Source of the DNA: an uncultured Dialister sp.
GTDB taxonomy: Bacteria; Bacillota; Negativicutes; Veillonellales; Dialisteraceae
Direction of reading: 5' to 3'
Assembly: GCA_900541485.1 (NCBI GenBank)
Contig: UQJW01000001.1
Location: 1-64,000 of the forward strand
DNA: 64,000 bases
Shown: one piece after another, positions 9,463 through 17,971 of the stretch
How positions within the stretch are numbered: position 1 is the first letter of the stretch
How the letters are laid out: each line of letters begins with the position of its first letter
Program-made: the position numbers and the translations under genes
The notes under the pieces: generated by a model
Database searches by the model: none
What the model saw: the letters and a program-made list of their open reading frames with translations, nothing else
Told to the model about the DNA's origin: nothing

Positions 9463-9471
9463 TGCTATAAT
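9463..9471 (+). promoter_or_regulatory. Extended -10 of trmB
   Basis: TGCTATAAT is a perfect extended -10, 35 bp before the ATG of trmB at 9507. Confidence 0.55.
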
Positions 9472-9506
9472 AAAATCGAAAAAGTGAAAATAAGTATGGA
9501 GGATGC

Positions 9507-10166
9507 ATGCGACTTCGTAGAAAACCATGGATTACTGAAGCAATCCATGCATATGATGATATATTATTTTTAAATATACCCACTGCGCTTAAAGGAAAAT
9601 GGAATTTGCAGTTCAAGCAAAATAAAAATCCTCTTCATGTCGAATTCGGAACGGGAAAAGGGCAATTTATATCCGGAATTGCGGCCCGAAATCCCGAAAT
9701 TAATTATATCGGTATGGAAGTGCAGGAGGGGGTCATTTACTATGCGGCCAAAAAAGTTTCAGAAATGGAATCTCCTATTGAAAATGTCCGCTTGATATTA
9801 GGGGATGTAAGTCAGGTGGAAGATATTTTTTCACCGGGAGAAATTGATTGTATTTATCTTAACTTTAGTGATCCCTGGCCTAAAGCGCGACATGCTAAAA
9901 GACGCCTGACATACAGACTTTTTTTAGATAAATATGAAATGATTTTGAAAAAGGGCGGAGAAATCCGTTTCAAAACAGATAATAAAGAATTATTTGATTT
10001 TTCACTTGGAGAATTTAAGGAAAGAGGCTGGACACTTTCTCAAGTCACTTATGATTTACATAGTCATCCTGTTGAGGGGGACGTGGAAACCGAGTATGAA
10101 GAAAAATTCAGCAGAAAGGGGAATTCCATCTGTCGTCTTGTGGCGACACGACCAGTAAGGAAATGA
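9507..10166 (+). CDS. trmB: tRNA (guanine-N7-)-methyltransferase
   Basis: A 219-residue SAM-dependent enzyme that makes m7G46 in the tRNA variable loop. The SAM-binding loop is FGTGKGQF at 47-54. The family signature SDPWPKARHAKRRL lies at 121-134 and carries the catalytic Asp and tRNA-contacting residues. The C-terminal TEYEEKF is also conserved. The downstream SEDS gene overlaps its stop by 4 bp (ATGA), indicating translational coupling. Confidence 0.96.
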   Translation: MRLRRKPWITEAIHAYDDILFLNIPTALKGKWNLQFKQNKNPLHVEFGTGKGQFISGIAARNPEINYIGMEVQEGVIYYAAKKVSEMESPIENVRLILGDVSQVEDIFSPGEIDCIYLNFSDPWPKARHAKRRLTYRLFLDKYEMILKKGGEIRFKTDNKELFDFSLGEFKERGWTLSQVTYDLHSHPVEGDVETEYEEKFSRKGNSICRLVATRPVRK

Positions 10167-11422
10167 GATTTGTACCGGGTTACCTGAAGATACTTTTAGG
10201 GATTACAGTGGTATTAACTATTATCGGATGCCTGAATGTTTATAGTTCGACTTTTTATATGAACATTCAATCCGGTGGGAATGCTGCGAATCATCTGTTT
10301 AATCATGTACGACTACTTTTTTTGGGAGTAGTCATTTCGTTATGCGTAAATAAATTTTTTGGTCCACTTATAAGAAGGAAAGTGGGTGTTGAATTTATTT
10401 TTACGGTTCTTCTTCTTTTGATTGTTATAGTGGCAGGACGGACGGTAAACGGAGCAACAAGATGGATTCCGATAGGTTCATTTTCGTTTCAGCCTTCAGA
10501 AATGGCAAAAGTGGTAGCTCTTTTATGGACATCCTATTATTTAGCCAGGCAGGTAGATGAAGGGGAAAGAGTTTCCGTTTTCAGACGATTTTTTGGATTC
10601 ATAGGATATTGTTTCGGGGGAAAAAAAGCAAAATATTCTTTATCGGAAACACTAAAATATTTTCGCCCTTTACTGGCTCCGCTTTTTATGGCGATTCTTG
10701 TCTTGCGGCAGCCTGATATGGGGACTGCAGGTATGATTATTATTTTTCCTGCTATTCTTTATATATTTGCCGGACTTCCAAAGAAGGAGATTTTTTCGGG
10801 TCTTTTCTTTACTGTATTGATGGGGGCTGTTTTGATAAAGATAGAGCCGTATCGGCTTGACCGGCTTACCGTATTGTGGGATCCTTTTTCTTATGCCAGA
10901 GATTTGGGTTACCAGACTGTACAAAGTTTAATAGCCGTTGGTTCGGGCGGGCTGTTTGGACAGGGCCCGGCAGAAGGAATGTCAAAATTTTTATATTTGC
11001 CGGAGCAATATACGGACTTTGCTTATGCAGTATGGAGTCAGGAGGCAGGTTTTTTAGGAGCTGCTTTTGTTTTATTTCTCTATTTGGGGTTCATGTATTG
11101 TGGATTCAGTTGTGCCCGAATGCTGAAACATACGCAGGAAGCATTGCTTGTTTACGGGCTGACAATGTTAATATCGGTACAAGGAATTATAAATATTGCA
11201 ATGGTAATAGGCTGTTTTCCCGTCACGGGGATTCCACTTCCTTTTATTTCTTACGGCGGTTCGTCTTTAATAATGAATATTATTTCGGTAGGAATTATTT
11301 GGAATACGACAAAATACAGCCTGATAAAAAGTGACAGAGAGGAAAGAAAAAGGCAGATAGATGCTATGGTCGGTCGGAGACCGTCTTATGGTGAATTGTC
11401 AAGAAGCAGATTTAAAGTTTAA
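10163..11422 (+). CDS. SEDS-family peptidoglycan polymerase (FtsW/RodA/SpoVE)
   Basis: A 419-residue integral membrane protein with about ten helices. Diagnostic features are the early loop NGATRWIPIG and QPSEMAK, the extracytoplasmic RLTVLWDPF with the catalytic Asp, the GSGGLFGQG loop, YLPEQYTDF, and the C-terminal FISYGGSSL signature. SEDS proteins polymerise lipid II together with a class B PBP. FtsW and RodA cannot be separated with confidence here, because no PBP or division gene is adjacent; SKFLYLPE is rather FtsW-like. A cytoplasmic loop of about 40 residues near 125-165 is longer than usual. Confidence 0.9.
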   Translation: MRFVPGYLKILLGITVVLTIIGCLNVYSSTFYMNIQSGGNAANHLFNHVRLLFLGVVISLCVNKFFGPLIRRKVGVEFIFTVLLLLIVIVAGRTVNGATRWIPIGSFSFQPSEMAKVVALLWTSYYLARQVDEGERVSVFRRFFGFIGYCFGGKKAKYSLSETLKYFRPLLAPLFMAILVLRQPDMGTAGMIIIFPAILYIFAGLPKKEIFSGLFFTVLMGAVLIKIEPYRLDRLTVLWDPFSYARDLGYQTVQSLIAVGSGGLFGQGPAEGMSKFLYLPEQYTDFAYAVWSQEAGFLGAAFVLFLYLGFMYCGFSCARMLKHTQEALLVYGLTMLISVQGIINIAMVIGCFPVTGIPLPFISYGGSSLIMNIISVGIIWNTTKYSLIKSDREERKRQIDAMVGRRPSYGELSRSRFKV

Positions 11423-11440
11423 GTGTGATATATAAGATAC

Positions 11441-11506
11441 AACGTGCACTCTGAAAGTTTGTCAGGCTTTCCGGGTGCATGTTATATTCGGCAGTTTTTT
11501 ATTTTT
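11441..11506 (+). terminator. Hairpin terminator after the SEDS gene
   Basis: A stem of 11 bp with G-U pairs (11441-11451 with 11473-11483), extended inside by GAAAG/CTTTC, is followed after about 11 bp by a T-rich run. It probably ends the trmB-SEDS transcript. Confidence 0.6.
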
Positions 11507-11590
11507 ACTTAAGAAAAACTTCGGTGATTTATGATATCTCATAGTTTTCAAATCATACGTCAATTGTATAAGTACAAGGCACCATAAAAA

Positions 11591-12055
11591 ATGGATCTTA
11601 TATTAATAAATACATCAGTATCACTTCAGGAAACGGTTACAGCAGTAGCGACAGAACTTCATAAGATTACGCGGGTGAAAACGATGTTTTGCAATATGAA
11701 TATATACCCGGAGATTGACTTGCAAAAAGAGGTTCCTGTTATTGTAGTGACAGAGATACTGGATGATTTAGGAAAGCTTTCGCTTCAATTAAATCAATCC
11801 AGGTTAAAAGGGGTGATTTTCTATGTTGATAAATCAAGCCCCTTAGTAACTTTTTTTGGGGACAAGGCTTTTGAAACTTTTGTGCTGACTCCACAGCTGT
11901 TGGGATGTCCCCGAAGTATCAAGGAAAGAGAGTTCATTTTTCTGTCTTTAATGAGCCTATGTTTATTTCTCACAAAAAAAGAAGCTTCTTTATTAAAAGC
12001 TTCTGACCGGATAAGAAAATTATTACAATATGAGAATTCTATTTTTGAGGATTGA
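11591..12055 (+). CDS. Hypothetical protein, 154 residues
   Basis: I do not recognise this protein. It is predicted soluble, with alternating strands and helices in the first ~110 residues (LILINTSVSLQETVTAVA, VPVIVVTEIL, LKGVIFYVDKS) that suggest a small alpha/beta fold like a receiver domain or Rossmann-like fold without obvious catalytic residues. The C-terminal 45 residues are helical and Lys/Leu-rich. No strong ribosome binding site stands before the ATG at 11591, so the start is uncertain. It follows a hairpin and is convergent with a small minus-strand ORF that overlaps its 3' end by 17 bp. Confidence 0.6.
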   Translation: MDLILINTSVSLQETVTAVATELHKITRVKTMFCNMNIYPEIDLQKEVPVIVVTEILDDLGKLSLQLNQSRLKGVIFYVDKSSPLVTFFGDKAFETFVLTPQLLGCPRSIKEREFIFLSLMSLCLFLTKKEASLLKASDRIRKLLQYENSIFED

Positions 12056-12200
12056 GAATAGATTTGGCAAGAAAAAATGCGACTCGGATTATTTTTCTTA
12101 AAAGAAATAAATAGAGTGCTTTTTTTGGATGAAACAACCAGAATAATCCTCTGATTGAACGGAATGGCATAAGATAACCGACAAGTTTTTTGTAACTCAT
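12039..12200 (-). CDS. Small basic protein, 53 residues (hypothetical)
   Basis: A 53-residue ORF with an AAGGTG ribosome binding site 7 bp before its ATG at 12200. The product is strongly basic (many Lys/Arg) and hydrophobic, with a segment KKALYLFLLRKIIRVAFFL that could form an amphipathic or membrane-associated helix. No family is recognised. It lies 21 bp downstream of another small minus-strand ORF and overlaps the 3' end of the convergent 154-residue gene by 17 bp. It could be a small membrane peptide or toxin-like peptide, but nothing proves function. Confidence 0.4.
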   Translation of the reverse strand: MSYKKLVGYLMPFRSIRGLFWLFHPKKALYLFLLRKIIRVAFFLAKSILNPQK

Positions 12201-12221
12201 ATTTTCACCTTAAAAAGCAAG

Positions 12222-12332
12222 TTATATTGCTTTCCCTTTACACTCTGTATGCATAATCAGTTCTGCTTGTATGATAACAAAATTAAGAAGAAAATTCCAT
12301 GCTTCTCCTAACTGCTCCATTGAAATATTCAT
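12222..12332 (-). CDS. Small ORF, 36 residues (hypothetical)
   Basis: A 36-residue ORF starting at an ATG at 12332, without a clear ribosome binding site, which stops 21 bp before the 53-residue ORF. The product (MNISMEQLGEAWNFLLNFVI at its start) is mostly helical and hydrophobic. It could be a leader peptide or chance. Together the two ORFs fill the otherwise empty 12056-12391 interval. Confidence 0.2.
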   Translation of the reverse strand: MNISMEQLGEAWNFLLNFVIIQAELIMHTECKGKAI

Positions 12333-12391
12333 TATTATTTTTTATGATAGAATAACATTACAGGTAAAACTATTAATCGACGGAGGTTTAT

Positions 12392-13321
12392 ATGGATTCA
12401 GTTAATTTTGGAATATATATACCGATTCTCTTTTTTGTATTGTATTTTATTTTAGAAATACAAGATTTGGGAATTTGTGCGGTATCTGTTTTTGTCTCAA
12501 GAAATCAGGAGGAAAATAAAGCGGCTTTAGGATTATTGAAACCGGGTTTTGACGGAAATGAATTCTGGCTGCTTTTAGGAATAATCGGATTAGGAGCCGG
12601 AACATATGACGGAATTTGTGATTGTGGAATGATTGCCCTTATTCTCGGAGCAGCGGGATTGGGAATGTTGTCCCGCTTTGCGGCGCCCTTTCTTTGTAAT
12701 ATTTTTAAATCAAAAATCATGATGGGGCTATTATCTGTACTGGCAATTATTAATGTTTTTGTAGCAGGTATGGTTTTCTTCTCCCTGTCTGAGCATAAAA
12801 TATTCAATTTTTCATTATACACACTGCTCGGGTGCATATGGCTGATTATCATTTCCATACAAACAGGTTCTTTGTATGGCGCTGTAAAAGTTGTAAATCC
12901 TTTGGGAGAACGGTTTAGAGCGAGTTCATTGGTGATTACTCCAATTTCCCTACTGACCTTTCTGATACTGGCGGTATATTCATTTTTGTCAACAAATTTT
13001 ATGGAAGGTTCGCAGTCACTCTACGTTTGGGGAAGTGTTTTTTCTATCCTTTTATTGGTAGCATCGTTTATCACTCTTAGGATGAGAAAGCTTTGGGTGG
13101 GATTTCTTCTCGGATACTTGTATCAAATAATTGCTATAGTAACAATAAGTTTTTCTGTGTTTTTAAGGATAGCAGGTAATAATATGGAAAACGGTATGCT
13201 GACTTTTGGTACAGAGTTACAATACCCTTTAATAGTCATTGGTGGTATTATTTCCGGAACCGTATTTATTTACCGTATTGTACGAAAGAAAGAGAAATAT
13301 ATCTGGAGCGATTATATATAA
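12392..13321 (+). CDS. CydB-like membrane protein (bd oxidase subunit II homolog)
   Basis: A 309-residue integral membrane protein with about eight helices. The N-terminal half resembles cytochrome bd subunit II: first helix ending in LEIQDLGICA (compare the EGFDFGVG-type motif), then PGFDGNEFWLLLG at 51-63, which matches the DGNEVWLL signature. The C-terminal half is weakly conserved. CydB normally pairs with CydA, which carries the haems; no cydA gene is near. A clear AGGAGG site precedes the ATG. It could be a quinol oxidase remnant, or a membrane protein with another role. The assignment to the family rests on those motifs only. Confidence 0.6.
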   Translation: MDSVNFGIYIPILFFVLYFILEIQDLGICAVSVFVSRNQEENKAALGLLKPGFDGNEFWLLLGIIGLGAGTYDGICDCGMIALILGAAGLGMLSRFAAPFLCNIFKSKIMMGLLSVLAIINVFVAGMVFFSLSEHKIFNFSLYTLLGCIWLIIISIQTGSLYGAVKVVNPLGERFRASSLVITPISLLTFLILAVYSFLSTNFMEGSQSLYVWGSVFSILLLVASFITLRMRKLWVGFLLGYLYQIIAIVTISFSVFLRIAGNNMENGMLTFGTELQYPLIVIGGIISGTVFIYRIVRKKEKYIWSDYI

Positions 13322-13353
13322 AATATAATTTGTGAGAAAGAAGGTGGTTTGAG

Positions 13354-13524
13354 ATGGGTGAACTTTTTAAAACACAACATACAATAGATGAAATGCTTGA
13401 TAAAATGGGCGTTAAAATTGTGCTTAACAGTGAACATCTAACCGAAAAAGATATTTTTGAGGCAGAAAAAGATGGGGAACGGGTTGTATTAAAGAAACAA
13501 AATAAAAAAGAAACCGAGAAGTAA
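13354..13524 (+). CDS. Small hypothetical protein, 56 residues
   Basis: A 56-residue acidic/basic mixed protein (MGELFKTQHTIDEMLDKMG at its start, Lys/Glu-rich end) with an AAGGTGG site 6 bp before the ATG at 13354. It starts 32 bp after the CydB-like gene and is closed by a strong hairpin, so it is probably co-transcribed with it. Family not recognised. The tidy signals make it likely to be a real gene. Confidence 0.6.
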   Translation: MGELFKTQHTIDEMLDKMGVKIVLNSEHLTEKDIFEAEKDGERVVLKKQNKKETEK

Positions 13525-13527
13525 GGT

Positions 13528-13568
13528 TATATAAAAAGGATCAGAAAAATTCTGATCCTTTTTATATA
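13528..13568 (+). terminator. Terminator after the 56-residue gene
   Basis: A perfect 18-bp inverted repeat (13528-13545 with 13551-13568) has a 5-nt loop and a T-rich 3' arm, 4 bp after the stop codon. Confidence 0.8.
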
Positions 13569-13608
13569 GGGACGTTTAAGAGATATAAAATGTCATAGAT
13601 GTTTCATG

Positions 13609-13617
13609 TGATAAAAT
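13609..13617 (+). promoter_or_regulatory. Extended -10 of dnaE
   Basis: TGATAAAAT stands 33 bp before the dnaE ATG at 13651 and fits an extended -10 with a TAAAAT hexamer. Confidence 0.4.
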
Positions 13618-13650
13618 AGAAAGAAATCAGAAAAGGCAGGGGAAAAGAAA

Positions 13651-16600
13651 ATGGACCCATTTGTTCATCTCCATGTACATACCGAATACAGTTTATTTGA
13701 TGGAACTTCACGAATCAAAGATTTGGTTTCCCATGTAAAACAATTGGGACAAAATGCATTGGCTATCACTGATCATGGGGTCATGTATGGTGCAGTATAT
13801 CATTATAAAGAATGTATTAAACAGGGGATTAAACCGATAATCGGTTGTGAAATTTATATAACGAAGGGAAGCCGTTTTACAAAAGGAACTATAGGAAAAG
13901 AAAAACTATATCATTTAATTCTTTTAGCTGAAAATAATACGGGATATAAAAATTTGATTCGTATTTGTTCAAAAGGCTGGACAGAAGGATATTATCATAA
14001 GCCCAGGGTAGATCATGATTTGCTTGTAAAATACCACGAGGGACTTATTGCCATGTCGGCGTGTGTCGGCGGAGAGTTACCGCAGGCAATTTTAAATAAT
14101 GATTTAGAAGAGGCAAAAAGGGTTATTAAATTCTATATAGATACTTTTGGAAAAAGCAATTATTTTATTGAATTACAAAATCATGAACTGCCTGAAGAGG
14201 CGATGGTACGGCCGGTGCTTGCTGCACTTGCTAAAGAGTATGGGGTAGGACTTGTTGCTACTAATGACTTTCATTATATAAAAAAAGAGGACGCTCCCAG
14301 CCAAGAAATTAAACTTTGCATTTCTACAGGAAACACCTTGGAGGATCCTAACCGTTTCCGCTTTAACAATGAGGAGTTTTATTGTAAAAGTGGAGAGGAA
14401 ATGCAGAAAATATTAGGCGAGTTTCCCGGGGCGATTGAAAATACACAAAAAATAGCAGAGAGATGCCATGTGACACTTACTTTTGGCGAGCATAGATTAC
14501 CGTCTTTTGATGTACCGGACGGAGAAACAGCGAAAAGTTATTTGCAGAAACTTTGTGAAGAGGCATTACCGGTAAGATATCCTGATTCCGGAAAAAGAGA
14601 AAAGGAACGTTTATCATACGAGCTTGGAATAATTAATCAAATGGGATTTGCCGATTATTTTTTAATCGTAATGGATTTCATCCGATATGCTAAAAATAAT
14701 GGTATCCCTATTGGCCCCGGGCGTGGCAGTGCAGCAGGGAGTATTGTTTCCTATCTCTTGCACATTACAGAAGTAGACCCTTTGCGTTTTAACTTGCTGT
14801 TTGAACGATTTTTAAACCCGGAACGGGTCTCTATGCCTGATATAGATACTGATCTTTGCTACCGGGGACGCGGACAGGTGATTAAGTACCTGGCTGAGAA
14901 ATATGGCGAAGATCATGTAGCACAAATTATTACTTTCGGTACACTGGCTGCCAGGGCTGTCATACGTGATGTCGGTCGTGTGATGGGCATCCCTCTCCGT
15001 GAAGTTGACCGCTTGGCCAAAATGGTCCCGAGCGGTCCAGGGGTTACTTTACAGAAGACGTTAGACGGGTCTAAAGAATTTTCTGATGAATATCATAATA
15101 ATGAATTGACTCATCGCCTGATTGACCATTGTCTTGATTTAGAAGGATTATCAAGAAATTCCGGAACTCATGCTGCAGGCGTAGTTATTTGTTCAGAACC
15201 TGTAGACGAATATGTACCGATTCAATTAACACAGGATGGCTTTATACAGACACAATACGAAAAGGACCTGGATGAAGAGTTAGGCCTCTTAAAAATGGAT
15301 TTACTTGGCCTCAGGAATTTGACAGTCATTCATGATGCTGTAGAAATGATTAAGGAAAACCGGGGAATTGATATTGATATCAACAATATACCAAGTGAAG
15401 ACGAAGTAACCTGTGACATGCTTTGTAAAGGAGATACGATAGGTGTGTTTCAGTCCGAATCATCCGGGTTTACAAGCTTATTGATGCAGCTTTATCCAGA
15501 GCGCTTTGAGGATTTGATTCCTATGGTGGCTCTTTATCGGCCCGGGCCTCTGGGAAGTGGAATGGCAGAGGATTTTATCAATAGAAAGCATGGAAAAATT
15601 CCCGTTAAGTATCCACATCCGATGCTGGAAGATATTTTGAAAGAAACTTATGGAATTATCCTTTACCAAGAGCAGGTTATGCAAATTGCTTCTGCCATGG
15701 GCGGATTCACTCTGGGACAGGCTGATTTGTTGCGTCGTGCAATGGGGCATAAAGAGCCGGAAATACTGCTGGCACAGAGAGAGTTGTTTGTAAAAGGAGC
15801 GCTTCTGCAGGGGGTTGAAGAGAAAGTCGCAAATGAGGTTTTTGATTTAATGCTTCATTTTGCCGGGTACGGGTTCAATAAATCCCATAGCGTCTGTTAT
15901 GGATGGATTGCGTGGCAGACAGCATACCTAAAAGCTAATTACCGCCCTGAATTTATGGCGGCAATGATGACTTGCTATAACGGAGATAAAAATAAAGTAA
16001 GTCGTTATATTTCTGATACCAAACGTGCCGGTGTAGACATATCAGCACCTGATGTAAATCGAAGCCAAGCGTATTTTTCTGTAAAGGGAGAAACTATTTT
16101 ATTTGGGCTTTCCGGCATACAAAATGTAGGTGAAAATGTCGTTAATTCTATTATTTCTGCCAGAAATAAAGGGGGACTGTTTAAATCACTTTCTGACGTG
16201 CTGGAACGGGCAGAAGTAAAGGGATTAAACAGTCGTGCATGCGAAAGCCTTATACGGTGCGGAGCGATGGATTCCCTCGGATATAACCGACGACAATTAC
16301 TTGAAGTATTGCCGCAAGCATTGAATATTGCAGCTACCACCAAAAATGACCGGGATTCCGGGCAGCTTTCGCTTTTTGGAGGAGAAGAAAAAGTAAAAGT
16401 TATTTCTTATCCCGAGTTACCGGATATGGATGCTGATGAAAAAATAGAATGGGAAAGAAAGTTGCTGGGGTTTTATGTAAGCGGGCATCCTCTGGATACT
16501 TTTAAAGAAGAGTTGAAAACATGCTCGCCTATCTATTCAATCCGGAGCGACTCCATGCAATATGATGGGAAAATGGTTATCGTTGCCGGCATGATTATAA

Positions 16601-17061
16601 GAGTAAAGGGAATGATGACTAAAAAAGGCACACCCATGGGATACATAACAATAGAAGATTATGAAGATGCTGTTGAATGTGTAGTATTTCCCTCTGTCTG
16701 GGAGGCAGTAAGACCCATTTTGATTGAAGATACGGCTGTTTGTGTACGAGGACGGATTCAAGCCAGCGAAAGAGATTTCAGACTACTGGCAGAAGAAATA
16801 ATTCCTCTTTCGGACCTCAAGGGAAAAGGAAATCATAAAGAAGTACATTTATATGTAGATACAGATCATGAATCTGAAGAAATCAGCAGGCAATTGGCAG
16901 AAATATTAAAAAGACATCATGGGAAAACTCCCGTTTATTTACATATAAAAAGGACTCAACAAAAAATAATAATGAATGAGAGATTTTATTTGGAAATTAA
17001 TGAAGAATCCCAAGCCCTATTAGAACAACTCTTGGGGAAAAATGCTGTCATTTTAAAATAA
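13651..17061 (+). CDS. dnaE: DNA polymerase III subunit alpha
   Basis: A 1136-residue replicative polymerase of the DnaE1 type. An N-terminal PHP domain starts with LHVHTEYSLFDG. The C-family polymerase core carries GPGRGSAAGS near 355 and the catalytic Asp pair in PDIDTDL near 395-401. Helix-hairpin-helix and beta-clamp-binding regions follow (QLSLFGG near 907 is a clamp-binding motif), then an OB fold (VIVAGMIIRVKGMMTKKG). Length and order are normal, with no intein. It is a single-gene unit with a strong ribosome binding site. Low-GC Firmicutes usually also have PolC, not in this window. Confidence 0.97.
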   Translation: MDPFVHLHVHTEYSLFDGTSRIKDLVSHVKQLGQNALAITDHGVMYGAVYHYKECIKQGIKPIIGCEIYITKGSRFTKGTIGKEKLYHLILLAENNTGYKNLIRICSKGWTEGYYHKPRVDHDLLVKYHEGLIAMSACVGGELPQAILNNDLEEAKRVIKFYIDTFGKSNYFIELQNHELPEEAMVRPVLAALAKEYGVGLVATNDFHYIKKEDAPSQEIKLCISTGNTLEDPNRFRFNNEEFYCKSGEEMQKILGEFPGAIENTQKIAERCHVTLTFGEHRLPSFDVPDGETAKSYLQKLCEEALPVRYPDSGKREKERLSYELGIINQMGFADYFLIVMDFIRYAKNNGIPIGPGRGSAAGSIVSYLLHITEVDPLRFNLLFERFLNPERVSMPDIDTDLCYRGRGQVIKYLAEKYGEDHVAQIITFGTLAARAVIRDVGRVMGIPLREVDRLAKMVPSGPGVTLQKTLDGSKEFSDEYHNNELTHRLIDHCLDLEGLSRNSGTHAAGVVICSEPVDEYVPIQLTQDGFIQTQYEKDLDEELGLLKMDLLGLRNLTVIHDAVEMIKENRGIDIDINNIPSEDEVTCDMLCKGDTIGVFQSESSGFTSLLMQLYPERFEDLIPMVALYRPGPLGSGMAEDFINRKHGKIPVKYPHPMLEDILKETYGIILYQEQVMQIASAMGGFTLGQADLLRRAMGHKEPEILLAQRELFVKGALLQGVEEKVANEVFDLMLHFAGYGFNKSHSVCYGWIAWQTAYLKANYRPEFMAAMMTCYNGDKNKVSRYISDTKRAGVDISAPDVNRSQAYFSVKGETILFGLSGIQNVGENVVNSIISARNKGGLFKSLSDVLERAEVKGLNSRACESLIRCGAMDSLGYNRRQLLEVLPQALNIAATTKNDRDSGQLSLFGGEEKVKVISYPELPDMDADEKIEWERKLLGFYVSGHPLDTFKEELKTCSPIYSIRSDSMQYDGKMVIVAGMIIRVKGMMTKKGTPMGYITIEDYEDAVECVVFPSVWEAVRPILIEDTAVCVRGRIQASERDFRLLAEEIIPLSDLKGKGNHKEVHLYVDTDHESEEISRQLAEILKRHHGKTPVYLHIKRTQQKIIMNERFYLEINEESQALLEQLLGKNAVILK

Positions 17062-17089
17062 AACGGGAGTCGCTATATATATGGACAAT

Positions 17090-17106
17090 AATCAAAGCAT
17101 TTGATT
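17090..17106. promoter_or_regulatory. Inverted repeat upstream of etfB
   Basis: A perfect 7-bp inverted repeat, AATCAAA-GCA-TTTGATT, lies 21 bp upstream of the etfB -10 hexamer, in the -35 to -60 zone where a regulator could bind. It shares TTGAT half sites with the repeat upstream of fba. Confidence 0.3.
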
Positions 17107-17124
17107 TATACATCAAGTACCGTA

Positions 17125-17133
17125 TGTTATACT
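17125..17133 (+). promoter_or_regulatory. Extended -10 of etfBA
   Basis: TGTTATACT is an extended -10 with one mismatch in the hexamer, 37 bp before the etfB start. Confidence 0.5.
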
Positions 17134-17170
17134 GTGTAAAGTAAATATATTCAAATAAAGGGGGAATCTT

Positions 17171-17962
17171 ATGAAGTTTCTCGTTTGCATTAAACAGGTA
17201 GTAGATACTTCAAAGATGGAAGTGGATCCTGCGACCGGACGGTTAAAACGTAATAATGCGAATAGTATCATGAATCCTGTTGATTTAAATGCATTGGAAG
17301 CTGCACTCGCACTTCGTGACCAAGTGGGAGGAACCGTAGATGTTATAACGATGGGACCTCCTCAGGCAGAGGCAGTGCTTCGTGATGCTGCTTCTGTGGG
17401 AGCAGATAGAGCATTTTTGGTGACAGATCGTGCGTTTGGTGGTGCAGATACACTTGCAACAAGTTATACTTTGGCGGCAGCCATAAAAAAAATAGGTATG
17501 GCAGATATTATTTTTTGCGGTGTAGAATCTATTGACAGCAATACAGCCCAGATAGGTCCTGAAATTGCGGCAACACTCGGAATACCGGATGTAAGTGCTG
17601 TTTCTTCCATATTGCTGGAAAGTAAAGATTCAGTTACGGTGACTCGTCAAAACGGTACCGGAGCAGAGGTATTGGAACTCAAATTGCCTGCAGTTATTAC
17701 GACAACTGCGGAGCTTAATAAGCCCCGTTATCCGTCTATTAAAGGGTTACTCCATAAGGATGAGGTGGAAATCATATCTGTTACTTCAGCAGATTTACCG
17801 GTGGAGGAGCATCGGATCGGTGCGAAAGGATCCCCAACACAGGTAAAGAAGGTCCGTCCGGTTATACCGGGAAAAAAAGAAAATTTGCGACTTGAAAATA
17901 AACCTGCTGCCGAAATGGCGGAGGAATTGGCGGAAGCTATGAAAAAATTGGCGATTATTTAG
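17171..17962 (+). CDS. etfB: Electron transfer flavoprotein, beta subunit
   Basis: A 263-residue subunit that forms the AMP/FAD-binding heterodimer with EtfA and moves electrons between acyl-CoA dehydrogenases or similar flavoenzymes and their partners. The opening FLVCIKQVVDTS and the signature region near 115-150 (CGVESIDSNTAQIGPEIAATLG) are typical. GGGGG-rich RBS precedes the ATG. etfA starts 9 bp downstream. No dehydrogenase gene lies nearby, so its electron donor is not given by context; bifurcating and non-bifurcating forms cannot be told apart safely. Confidence 0.95.
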   Translation: MKFLVCIKQVVDTSKMEVDPATGRLKRNNANSIMNPVDLNALEAALALRDQVGGTVDVITMGPPQAEAVLRDAASVGADRAFLVTDRAFGGADTLATSYTLAAAIKKIGMADIIFCGVESIDSNTAQIGPEIAATLGIPDVSAVSSILLESKDSVTVTRQNGTGAEVLELKLPAVITTTAELNKPRYPSIKGLLHKDEVEIISVTSADLPVEEHRIGAKGSPTQVKKVRPVIPGKKENLRLENKPAAEMAEELAEAMKKLAII

Positions 17963-17971
17963 GAGGCAACT

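Noticed and set aside
10876..11334. 152-codon second frame within the SEDS gene
   Set aside because: Same-strand alternate frame of a conserved membrane protein; no motif and no ribosome binding site.
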